Assembly: GCF_009677585.1 (NCBI RefSeq) | Contig: NZ_WKYV01000050.1 | Coordinates: forward strand, 1 to 15,772 | From: Lactonifactor sp. BIOML-A5 | Lineage (GTDB): Bacteria; Bacillota; Clostridia; Lachnospirales; Lachnospiraceae | Direction of reading: 5' to 3' | Length of the DNA stretch: 15,772 nt | Shown: in pieces, positions 7,239 to 14,025 of the stretch | Position numbering within the stretch: the stretch's first letter is position 1 | Layout of the letters: the number at the start of each line of letters is the position of its first letter | The notes under the pieces: generated by a model | Told to the model about the DNA's origin: nothing | Databases searched by the model: none | The model's input: only the letters and a program-made list of their open reading frames with translations | Position numbers and translations under genes: made by a program

Positions 7239-9110
7239 CTATGCTTCAATATATACTGCATCAAATGCACAGTTATCCTTGCAGGCACCACACTTAATAC
7301 AGAGATCGTTGTTGATGGTATACGCTTCCTTTAACTTACCTGTAATTGCCCCAACCGGACAGTTCTTCGCACATTTGCTGCATCCCTTGCAGAATTCAGG
7401 ATTGATTTTAAAAGAGCGGAGAGCCTCACAGGTTTTGGATACACATTTCTTTTCCACAATATGCTCCACGTATTCGTCACGGAAGGTCCGCAGGGTACTT
7501 AATACCGGCAGAGGCGCGCTCTTGCCCAGACCGCAGAGAGCCATGCTCCGCACCATCTCAGCCAGCTCCTCCAGCTGATCCAGATCTTCCAGTTTTCCTT
7601 CTCCCTTTACAATCCGTTCCAGAATCTCCAGCATTCGCTTGGTTCCCTCACGGCAGGGAACACACTTACCGCAGGATTCTCTCTGAGTAAAGCTCATAAA
7701 GAACCTGGCGACCTCTACCATACAGGTATGCTCATCCATAACAACAAGACCGCCGGATCCTACAATTGCATCATATTTCTTTACAGAGTCAAAGTCCAGG
7801 CCAACATCCAGGTGCGGGGTGATCAGACATCCGCCGGAAGGTCCGCCGATCTGTACAGCCTTGAACTCTCCGCCGCCTTTGATTCCGCCGCCGATATCGT
7901 AGATAATCTCCCGGAGAGTAGTTCCCATAGGAACTTCCAGCAGTCCGGTATTCTCAATAGCTCCTGTAATAGAGAATGTCTTGGTTCCCGGGCTGCCTTC
8001 GGAGCCAATGCTGCGGAACCACTCAACCCCTTTGAGTATAATGTTCGGAACATTGGCAAATGTCTCCACATTATTCAGTACGGTAGGCTTTTCCCACAGT
8101 CCCTTCTCCACGGTTCTCGGAGGCTTCACACGGGGCATTCCCCTGTTTCCTTCAATAGACGCCGTCAGCGCACTTCCCTCGCCGCATACAAAAGCCCCGG
8201 CGCCCCGGTTAATATGAAGATGGAAAGAGAAATCACTTCCCATAATTTTATCCCCAAGCAGATGATACTCTTCCGCCTGAGCGATGGCCATCTTCAGACG
8301 GGCTACGGAAAGAGGATACTCCGCACGTACATATATGTAACCTTCCTGGGCACTTACTGCATACGCTGCAATGATCATACCCTCAATCATCTTGAAGGGA
8401 TCGCCTTCCATTACACTTCCGTCCATAAATGCTCCGGGGTCTCCCTCGTCGCCGTTGCAGACTACGTAGCGTACTTTTTCCGGCTGCCTGGCTACCTGCT
8501 TCCACTTTCTGCCCGCAGGAAATCCGCCGCCGCCCCGTCCGCGGAGACCTGACTGGTCCACAACCTCCACCACTTCATCCGGTTTCATATCAAAAATAGC
8601 CTTCGCCAGCGCTTTGAAACCGCCGGAGGCAATGTATTCATCTATAGATTCTGCGTCTATATTTCCGCAGTTCTCCAATACAACTCTTGTCTGTTTTGCA
8701 ATAAAGGGGATCTCCTTGGGTTTTGCAAAAGCCTTTTCACCCTTGTGATAGAACAAACGTTCAACCGGTTCACCCTTTAGTACGGTGCGTTCAAAGATCT
8801 CCCGGCAGTCCTCAAGCTGTACCTTCACATACTGATAGTGATAAGGTTCAATCCTGAGCAGGGGACCTAACTCACAAATGCCCTGACATCCGGTCTTTAC
8901 AACACCAATGTGAGGAACATCCTTTTCCATCTCAACAGTTACACCCTCCAGATCTGCGCAGAGCTTTTTCATCTCATCGTAAATCTTCTGAGAACCAGTG
9001 GCAATACATCCGGTTCCGGCACATACTAAAATTCTGCAGTTGTAGGATTTGATCTCTTCAGATGCAGCTTTTCTCTGCTTTTCCAATTCTTTTCTGCTAT
9101 TGATAATCAT
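7239..9110 (-). CDS. hydB: HydB / NuoF-like NADH-binding flavoprotein subunit
   Basis: HydB binds FMN and NADH and is the electron-splitting centre of HydABC-type bifurcating hydrogenases, which couple NADH and reduced ferredoxin oxidation to H2 formation or the reverse. The 623 residues contain a thioredoxin-like [2Fe-2S] domain (C30/C35/C75/C79), the NuoF core with RGRGGGGFPAGRKW (190-203) and NGDEGDPGAFMD (219-230), the NuoF [4Fe-4S] site SCGKCVPCREG (C480/C483/C486 and C526), and a C-terminal two-cluster ferredoxin domain (C574/577/580/584; C604/607/610/614). H550, C556 and C561 fall in the hinge where a metal site has been described in HydB relatives (recollection). The start overlaps the hydC stop by 4 nt (ATGA), and hydA follows after 11 nt. 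Bifurcation is inferred from architecture; a plain NADH-linked hydrogenase is the alternative. Confidence 0.95.
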   Translation of the reverse strand: MIINSRKELEKQRKAASEEIKSYNCRILVCAGTGCIATGSQKIYDEMKKLCADLEGVTVEMEKDVPHIGVVKTGCQGICELGPLLRIEPYHYQYVKVQLEDCREIFERTVLKGEPVERLFYHKGEKAFAKPKEIPFIAKQTRVVLENCGNIDAESIDEYIASGGFKALAKAIFDMKPDEVVEVVDQSGLRGRGGGGFPAGRKWKQVARQPEKVRYVVCNGDEGDPGAFMDGSVMEGDPFKMIEGMIIAAYAVSAQEGYIYVRAEYPLSVARLKMAIAQAEEYHLLGDKIMGSDFSFHLHINRGAGAFVCGEGSALTASIEGNRGMPRVKPPRTVEKGLWEKPTVLNNVETFANVPNIILKGVEWFRSIGSEGSPGTKTFSITGAIENTGLLEVPMGTTLREIIYDIGGGIKGGGEFKAVQIGGPSGGCLITPHLDVGLDFDSVKKYDAIVGSGGLVVMDEHTCMVEVARFFMSFTQRESCGKCVPCREGTKRMLEILERIVKGEGKLEDLDQLEELAEMVRSMALCGLGKSAPLPVLSTLRTFRDEYVEHIVEKKCVSKTCEALRSFKINPEFCKGCSKCAKNCPVGAITGKLKEAYTINNDLCIKCGACKDNCAFDAVYIEA

Positions 9111-9586
9111 AAGCCTTCACCTCTCAGTTCTTCCACTAAAGCCAATGCTTTTTCAGGAGTCATATTAGGATGCACTTCATCATTCACAGTCAAGGTAGGA
9201 GCCAGTCCGCAGGCACCCAGACAGGATACTGTTTCAACAGTAAAAAGCATATCATCTGTGGTGTGCTTCTTCTGGCTTAAACCCAATTCTTTAAACAAAG
9301 CTTCCAAAATAGGTGTGGATTTGCGGACATGGCATGCAGTTCCGTCACATACTTTGATTATGTACCTGCCTTTCGGCTCAAAGGAAAAATTCTCATAGAA
9401 GGTCGCTACACTGTATGCCTTTGCTTCCTTCACTCCAATCTCTTTTGCCACGTAAGTAAGTAATTCCCCTGGCAGGTACCGGTATTCCCCCTGGATGTCC
9501 TGCATAATAGGAATGAGCGAACTGGCTTTTCGTCCATAATGTTCGATGAACTCATCTGTCTTGGTGTAATAAGACTGATCTAGCAT
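9107..9586 (-). CDS. hydC: HydC / NuoE-like [2Fe-2S] subunit
   Basis: This 159-residue protein is the small thioredoxin-fold ferredoxin subunit that pairs with HydB. The cluster ligands are C80 and C85 (VCDGTACH) and C122 and C126 (SCLGACG). The helical N-terminal part, with the AYSVATFYENF segment, is typical of NuoE/HydC. It is the first gene of its operon: AAGGAGG lies 7 nt before the ATG, and a strong promoter with an overlapping Rex-like site is about 100 nt upstream. Overlap with hydB suggests coupled synthesis in fixed ratio. Confidence 0.95.
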   Translation of the reverse strand: MLDQSYYTKTDEFIEHYGRKASSLIPIMQDIQGEYRYLPGELLTYVAKEIGVKEAKAYSVATFYENFSFEPKGRYIIKVCDGTACHVRKSTPILEALFKELGLSQKKHTTDDMLFTVETVSCLGACGLAPTLTVNDEVHPNMTPEKALALVEELRGEGL

Positions 9587-9687
9587 TTGTTTTCCTCCTT
9601 AAATTTGGTGTTCTGCCCAATAATAAAAGAGCTATGTGCTGCCGCACCCCTAAAAATTATGTATAAATTGCACATGCCCTAAAAAGT

Positions 9688-9716
9688 ATTATACCTTATT
9701 GCCAACTTTTTCACAA
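9688..9716 (-). promoter_or_regulatory. Promoter of hydC-hydB-hydA
   Basis: On the minus strand TTGTGA (9711-9716), exactly 17 nt, then a perfect TATAAT (9688-9693). Predicted start near 9681, giving a leader of about 95 nt with no recognisable riboswitch fold. The -35 and most of the spacer lie inside the Rex-like inverted repeat. Confidence 0.75.
9699..9716. promoter_or_regulatory. Rex-like operator over the hydCBA promoter
   Basis: TTGCCAACTTTTTCACAA is an 18-bp imperfect inverted repeat with the 7-4-7 layout of Firmicute Rex sites (TTGTGAA-N4-TTCACAA). The right half matches 7/7 and the left 5/7, and the critical TTG...CAA ends are kept. It covers the -35 element and most of the spacer, so a bound repressor would block transcription until high NADH releases it. 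Rex control of hydrogenase and fermentation genes is established in clostridia and Thermotoga; binding here is inferred. Confidence 0.65.
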
Positions 9717-9722
9717 CGAATT

Positions 9723-9742
9723 TTGATAAATTTTATTAACAA
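9723..9742. repeat. AT-rich inverted repeat beside the Rex-like site
   Basis: TTGATAA-ATTTTA-TTAACAA: the right half is a perfect Rex half-site and the left differs by one base, but the halves are 6 nt apart instead of 4. It lies 6 nt upstream of the -35 and could be a degenerate second Rex site or an UP-like AT tract. Confidence 0.35.
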
Positions 9743-9876
9743 TTTGTCCCCTCCGGCTGCTGTTCACACGCGCTTATCCCCGGAACCGTTTTTTGCAGCA
9801 GCAACCTGAACCAGTCATGGTCTGTGCAAAGTTTTTATCGCATTTTTGTGCACCCCCCGGCATGTGGGCAGACACC
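9743..9876. other. Intergenic stretch with no recognised function
   Basis: The gap between hydC and the group B hydrogenase runs from 9587 to 9931. Its hydC-proximal half holds the promoter and operator and its far end the terminator. This middle part has no convincing ORF, RNA gene or repeat; a 14-codon ORF without a ribosome binding site was considered and dropped. Confidence 0.6.
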
Positions 9877-9916
9877 AAAAAGGACTGTTCTGCCTCGGTT
9901 GAAACAGTACAGTCCT
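9877..9916 (-). terminator. Terminator of the group B hydrogenase gene (bidirectional)
   Basis: AGGACTGT (9881-9888) pairs with ACAGTCCT (9909-9916); after a T-T mismatch CTG/CAG extends the stem. The minus-strand transcript then reads TTTTT and the plus strand reads TTTTTTTT, so it can stop transcription both ways. It lies 15 nt past the stop codon. Confidence 0.85.
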
Positions 9917-9931
9917 CTTTTTTTTATGACT

Positions 9932-11446
9932 TTATTTTAGTTCAATTTCAAACAAATCCTTTTCCGGTATCTCCCTGGGAGAAGCCTTCACAAACTCTTC
10001 TACCTGCCTGGCCGCCTTTTCCACCTGGATATTGGTACCTGCACCTGCCACACATCCGCCGGGACATCCCATCCCCTCTATCAGACAGCCGTCAAGCTTT
10101 CCCGCTTTGGCCAGGTTCAGAATCTTTCTGCACTCAGCCAGTCCCTCCGCATGCTTAATATTCACCTGAATATCCGGATAATAAGCTTCCAGACACTTTT
10201 CAATCGCCTGTGCCACGCCACCGGCCACTGCATATCCCCGTCCGGCGCCCGTTGCATCGCCGTCTTCAAAAGAGGAGGCGTCCTGCGGATAGTCTTCCAC
10301 CTGAATATCCCTGGCCAAAAACATACCGGCCAGTTCCTCAAAGGTGATCACAAAATCCACATCACTTCTCACCGCTTTTCTGGATGCTTCCAGCTTTTTC
10401 GATGCGCAGGGTCCGATAAATACAACCCTGGCATTGGGATGTTCCTTTTTTATGCTTCTTGCAGTAGCTACCATAGGAGTCAGCTCCTGGGAAATTTTGT
10501 CTATCATATCAGGAAAATATTTCTTTGCCAGAACGGACCAGGACGGACAGCAGGAAGTCAGCAGGAAGGGAAGCTCTCCTGTTGATACCTTTTCCGCATA
10601 GTGGTGGGCTTCACTGGCTGCCCCTATGTCAGCCCCTGCAGCCACCTCGTATACTTCCTGGAATCCCAGATCCTTTAAGGCCTGTTTCAGCATCCCCGGG
10701 GTAACATCCGGACCAAACTGTCCGATAAACGCAGGGGCAAGCTCCGCAATGATCTCCTCATTCTCTCTTAAGGCCTTGGCCAGCTGATAAATCTGAGATT
10801 TGTCTGAGATAGCCCCAAAGGGGCAGCTGACCATGCACATACCGCAGGAGACGCATTTATCTGTCTGGATGCTGGCTCTCCCCTGTTCGTCGCTTCCGAT
10901 GGCATTCACCCCACAGGCACGTGCGCAGGGACGCTCCTTCCTGGATATGGCATCATAGGGGCATTTCGCTTTGCATTTCCCGCATTTAATACACTTTTCC
11001 TGATCGATATACGCTTTTTGATTTACTCTGCTTATGGCATCTTTGGGGCACACCTCCATACAGGGATGGGCAATACAGCCTCTGCACATATTGCTTACCT
11101 CATATTTTTTCGGCTCGCAGGCATCACAGGCAGATGGTATCACCTGCATTAGCGGCGGTTCATAATATTTCTCATCTATATTGCTCTCTTCAATCCCCTG
11201 GGTCAGATGTACCCATCGATTCTCCGGGCGCAGCGCCATCCCCATAGCCAGCCGGATTCTCTCACTGACAACCGCCCTTTCCCGGTAAATACTTTCCCGG
11301 TACTGGGGTTTCTCTGTCACAATTTTATAAGGAATAGCCTCAATGTCATCGTTCAATGACTCCGCGCTGGATTCAAATCCCAGCCTTGCAATCTCAGTAA
11401 ATACTTTTCTTCTCAGCTTTGTTACAGGTGTTTCCAGTCCTCTCAT
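9932..11446 (-). CDS. Monomeric group B-like [FeFe] hydrogenase
   Basis: A 504-residue, probably ferredoxin-dependent hydrogenase. It has no [2Fe-2S] or His-Cys domain. Instead residues 107-208 hold a Cys-rich polyferredoxin region (C107/C110; C121/124/129/133; C152/155/158/162; C174/C178; C198/201/204/208). The H domain has TSCCPSW (C299, C300), GPCASKKLE (C347) and GMGCPGGCVAGAG (C461, C465), so all H-cluster cysteines are present. The usual MPC, MAC and GGGQP are replaced by GPC, MGC and GAGT, and the proton-path EExxE reads SEAHH. These shifts are what I associate with group B enzymes, which are widespread in gut anaerobes and thought to make H2 from reduced ferredoxin. It has its own promoter and terminator and a good AGAGGAGG site, so it is separate from hydCBA. 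A sensory role cannot be excluded. Confidence 0.85.
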   Translation of the reverse strand: MRGLETPVTKLRRKVFTEIARLGFESSAESLNDDIEAIPYKIVTEKPQYRESIYRERAVVSERIRLAMGMALRPENRWVHLTQGIEESNIDEKYYEPPLMQVIPSACDACEPKKYEVSNMCRGCIAHPCMEVCPKDAISRVNQKAYIDQEKCIKCGKCKAKCPYDAISRKERPCARACGVNAIGSDEQGRASIQTDKCVSCGMCMVSCPFGAISDKSQIYQLAKALRENEEIIAELAPAFIGQFGPDVTPGMLKQALKDLGFQEVYEVAAGADIGAASEAHHYAEKVSTGELPFLLTSCCPSWSVLAKKYFPDMIDKISQELTPMVATARSIKKEHPNARVVFIGPCASKKLEASRKAVRSDVDFVITFEELAGMFLARDIQVEDYPQDASSFEDGDATGAGRGYAVAGGVAQAIEKCLEAYYPDIQVNIKHAEGLAECRKILNLAKAGKLDGCLIEGMGCPGGCVAGAGTNIQVEKAARQVEEFVKASPREIPEKDLFEIELK

Positions 11447-11522
11447 AATAGTCCTCCTCTGATGCAGCCGTGTTTTCGCCAGGGGACATAGGTGCCCCGG
11501 GTATACGATATCATTCGCTTAT

Positions 11523-11551
11523 ACTATAGTATAGGAAGTATGCAAAATCAA
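11523..11551 (-). promoter_or_regulatory. Promoter of the group B hydrogenase gene
   Basis: On the minus strand TTGATT (11546-11551), 17 nt, TATAGT (11523-11528), which is a good housekeeping match. The -10 lies in the 12-bp perfect palindrome ATACTATAGTAT (11521-11532). Predicted start near 11516 and a leader of about 70 nt. Confidence 0.6.
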
Positions 11552-11591
11552 CCTTTCAGCTTGTTCTTTATTACATGCAATTTTTTCATCG

Positions 11592-11605
11592 CAAACATTT
11601 GTTCG
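11592..11605. promoter_or_regulatory. LexA-like SOS box 1
   Basis: CAAACATTTGTTCG matches the Firmicute LexA box CGAAC-N4-GTTCG at all but one of the ten fixed bases. It lies just upstream of the -35 of the radical SAM gene. Confidence 0.55.
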
Positions 11606-11613
11606 AATTTATA

Positions 11614-11642
11614 TTGCTTCTTTGTGTATATTATGGTATAAT
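11614..11642 (+). promoter_or_regulatory. Promoter of the radical SAM/DUF4130 operon
   Basis: TTGCTT (11614-11619), 17 nt, perfect TATAAT (11637-11642) with a TGG extended -10. Predicted start near 11649, giving a leader of about 40 nt before the ATG at 11690. Confidence 0.7.
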
Positions 11643-11648
11643 TTTATA

Positions 11649-11662
11649 AGAACATACGTTTG
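11649..11662. promoter_or_regulatory. LexA-like SOS box 2
   Basis: AGAACATACGTTTG matches CGAAC-N4-GTTCG at eight of ten fixed bases, and its centre ATAC fits the RNRY preference. It sits at the predicted transcription start, a position where a bound repressor would block the promoter. Confidence 0.5.
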
Positions 11663-11689
11663 TATCTATTATCTTACAGGAGAGCCATT

Positions 11690-13174
11690 ATGAATACAGC
11701 AAATCAACTTACACTTCAGGATAAATTAACTGTTTTGGCAGATGCCGCCAAGTATGATGTGGCCTGCACCTCCAGCGGAGTTGACCGCCGGGGACAGAAG
11801 GGAAGTCTTGGGAACTCCTGCGCGGCAGGAATCTGCCATAGCTTTGCGTCGGACGGAAGATGCATTTCCCTTCTAAAGGTTCTTCAAAGCAATGAGTGTA
11901 TATATGACTGCAAATACTGCCCCAACCGGGCGTCTAATGACAAAGTGCGTGCCACCTTTACGCCGGAGGAACTCTGTACCTTAACCATAGAATTTTATAA
12001 AAGGAACTATATTGAGGGCTTATTTCTGAGTTCCGGTGTATGCAAGAACCCAACCTATACCATGGAGCTGATGTACCGCACACTTCTGCTTCTCCGCACC
12101 AGTTATCACTTTAACGGTTATGTGCATGTAAAAGCCATCCCCGGCGCCTCCCCGGAACTGCTTCTCCAAACCGGATACCTGGCAGACCGCATGAGTGTCA
12201 ATATGGAGCTTCCTACCCGGGAGAGCCTGAAGGCACTGGCCCCCAACAAATCCTTTTCCGGAATTCTAAAGCCAATGGAGCAGATACAATCCGGCATCAC
12301 CGGCTACCGCCTGCAGATAGGAAAAGATCCCCGCATGGAACGAAGCTTCTCCAACCGGTATCTGAGCAATACTATCTTTCAGTCCGGACCTTCCCCAAGA
12401 CTTGAAACAGCCGTCCCTCCCTCGGTATCCCTGCCCGCGGGCGTGCGGCCGGTTCACCATACCGGGAACAAACCAGCTCCCTTTGTACCTGCAGGACAGA
12501 GTACACAGATGATCATCGGCGCAACCCCGGAGAATGACTTCCAGCTTCTTACTACTACCCAGCATCTGTATCAGCAGTATGACCTGAAAAGAGTATTTTT
12601 CTCCGCCTATGTGCCGCTCAACGAAGATTCCTGTCTGCCGTCTCTAAGTACTGCACCGCCTCTTCTCAGGGAACACAGGCTTTATCAGGCAGACTGGCTT
12701 CTCCGCTACTATGGTTTCCACGCCGAAGATCTGCTGAGCATTGAAAAACCCAACTTTAATATTCTTCTGGACCCCAAGTGTGACTGGGCCCTTCGCCATC
12801 TCGAGCTTTTCCCCATGGAGATCAACCGGGCCTCCTACGAAAATCTGCTTAAGATACCAGGGATAGGGATGAAATCAGCTTCCCGGATTGTCCAGTCCAG
12901 ACGCCAGGGACTGCTGGATTTTGAGCATTTGAAACGAATGGGAATTGTGTTAAAGCGGGCAAAATATTTTATCACCTGCAAAGGGCGGATGATGTACCGC
13001 ATTCCCATACAGGAAGACTTCCTTACCCGGCAGCTTACCGGAGAGGACGCCCGGACAAACTGGGAGATCGAGCATCCTCAAACTTACCGTCAGCTATCTC
13101 TTTTTGACGATATGAATCTTACGGTTTCCCCGACTGTTGAGGATGCGGCGAAAAGTCTCAGCGGTCAATTATAG
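11690..13174 (+). CDS. Putative DNA modification/repair radical SAM protein with helix-hairpin-helix
   Basis: This 494-residue protein matches my memory of the family annotated as 'putative DNA modification/repair radical SAM protein' (TIGR03916-type). The radical SAM cluster motif is CIYDCKYC (C70/C74/C77), preceded by further conserved-looking cysteines (C26, C44, C49, C58). A helix-hairpin-helix near residues 380-405 (LLKIPGIGMKSASRIVQSRR) is a DNA-binding element common in repair proteins. I chose the ATG at 11690 because AGGAGAG lies 5 nt upstream; a TTG 30 nt earlier in the same frame has no comparable site. The DUF4130-type gene follows after 23 nt with its own AAGGAG, so the two form an operon. 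Two SOS-like boxes at the promoter support induction by DNA damage. The substrate base or lesion is unknown. Confidence 0.88.
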   Translation: MNTANQLTLQDKLTVLADAAKYDVACTSSGVDRRGQKGSLGNSCAAGICHSFASDGRCISLLKVLQSNECIYDCKYCPNRASNDKVRATFTPEELCTLTIEFYKRNYIEGLFLSSGVCKNPTYTMELMYRTLLLLRTSYHFNGYVHVKAIPGASPELLLQTGYLADRMSVNMELPTRESLKALAPNKSFSGILKPMEQIQSGITGYRLQIGKDPRMERSFSNRYLSNTIFQSGPSPRLETAVPPSVSLPAGVRPVHHTGNKPAPFVPAGQSTQMIIGATPENDFQLLTTTQHLYQQYDLKRVFFSAYVPLNEDSCLPSLSTAPPLLREHRLYQADWLLRYYGFHAEDLLSIEKPNFNILLDPKCDWALRHLELFPMEINRASYENLLKIPGIGMKSASRIVQSRRQGLLDFEHLKRMGIVLKRAKYFITCKGRMMYRIPIQEDFLTRQLTGEDARTNWEIEHPQTYRQLSLFDDMNLTVSPTVEDAAKSLSGQL

Positions 13175-13197
13175 AATTTATTGTAAGGAGCTGCTCT

Positions 13198-13962
13198 ATG
13201 ATTATATTTACCTGCAAGGATATATTCGAAGATATGATGACCTGCATCTATGATGCATGGGCAGAGGCCAATGCCATCGGACACAGCAGTGTGCGCCTTA
13301 TGACAGAGCCTGCCGGAGATATGGAACTGTTCTGTGAATACAGACACGTAAACCCGGATCCCGAAAAAGTTCAGAAGGTCATACGCACAATACGGAAAAA
13401 GCTAAACTGGGAGGCTTATCAGCTGGTCTACAAATCAGCCATGTCCTTTGAAGCCAATAAACTGGACGCTATATATCGTTTTCTGATTCTCGGATTTGCC
13501 GCCGGTCCGCCGGTTCTTCAAATGCTGCAGGCGCCTCAGGTGATGACGGTTTTTGAACTGAGCAGAAAAGTCACCAATGAGGCCCACTTATTTCGGGAAT
13601 TTCTCCGCTTTGAGCGCATGGATCAGGAAGTATTGATGGCCCGCATCTCACCCAAATGCAATATACTCACGATCCTGGGGCCCCAGTTTTCCGATCGCAT
13701 GCCCTCTGAAAACTGGATGATTATTGATGACACCAGGAATCTGGCTGCCGTACACCCGGCAGACGGGGAATACTACCTCACCCCGCTTGGTCAGGAAGAT
13801 CTGGAACAACTGAATGCCCACAGAGAGACCACAGATCTTTATGTTGCCCTGTGGAAATCTTTTTTCCGTACTATAGGGATACAGGAACGAAAAAATTATC
13901 AGTGCCAGAGAACCATGATGCCTCTCTGGTACCGCAAACACATGACAGAGTTTCTGCCCTAG
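13198..13962 (+). CDS. DUF4130-type putative DNA repair/metabolism protein, partner of the radical SAM protein
   Basis: A 254-residue protein that matches the family paired genomically with the radical SAM protein above (TIGR03915/DUF4130-type, by recollection). Visible features are an N-terminal CKDIFEDMMTCIYDAW segment, a central part typical of this family (LSRKVTNEAHLFREFLRF), and a basic C-terminal end with RTMMPLWYRKHMTEF. No signal peptide or membrane segment is seen, so it should be cytoplasmic. The start at 13198 has AAGGAG 7 nt upstream. Some relatives are fused to uracil-DNA glycosylase-like domains, which suggests a DNA base repair or modification role; its reaction is not known, and none is visible here. 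Confidence 0.85.
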   Translation: MIIFTCKDIFEDMMTCIYDAWAEANAIGHSSVRLMTEPAGDMELFCEYRHVNPDPEKVQKVIRTIRKKLNWEAYQLVYKSAMSFEANKLDAIYRFLILGFAAGPPVLQMLQAPQVMTVFELSRKVTNEAHLFREFLRFERMDQEVLMARISPKCNILTILGPQFSDRMPSENWMIIDDTRNLAAVHPADGEYYLTPLGQEDLEQLNAHRETTDLYVALWKSFFRTIGIQERKNYQCQRTMMPLWYRKHMTEFLP

Positions 13963-13974
13963 GGGAATTCTATA

Positions 13975-14014
13975 AAGCAAAAAAGAACCTGGAAGGCCAG
14001 ATTCTTTTTTGCTT
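13975..14014. terminator. Shared convergent terminator
   Basis: AGCAAAAAAGAA and TTCTTTTTTGCT form a 12-bp stem, continued after a C-A mismatch by CTGG/CCAG around an AAGG loop. The A-run and T-run inside the stem give a U-tract to either direction, so it ends both the plus-strand repair operon (12 nt past the stop) and the minus-strand fhs-fchA-folD unit. Confidence 0.85.
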
Positions 14015-14025
14015 CTCTATTCTGC

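Noticed and set aside
9587..9681. Possible riboswitch in the hydC leader
   Set aside because: Only two 4-bp stems can be found and no known aptamer motif is seen.
9774..9818. 14-codon minus-strand ORF (MTGSGCCCKKRFRG) with three adjacent Cys codons upstream of hydC, reminiscent of a cysteine leader peptide
   Set aside because: It has no Shine-Dalgarno sequence, lies upstream of the strong predicted promoter so would not be in the hydC leader, and shows no attenuator hairpin after it.
11484..11500. GGGG/CCCC hairpin in the group B hydrogenase leader
   Set aside because: Only 4 bp pair cleanly before bulges and mismatches, and no T-tract follows; nothing ties it to regulation.
11660..11689. 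Upstream TTG as start of the radical SAM gene
   Set aside because: No ribosome binding site precedes it, while AGGAGAG is correctly placed before the ATG at 11690; the TTG also overlaps SOS box 2 near the predicted transcription start.
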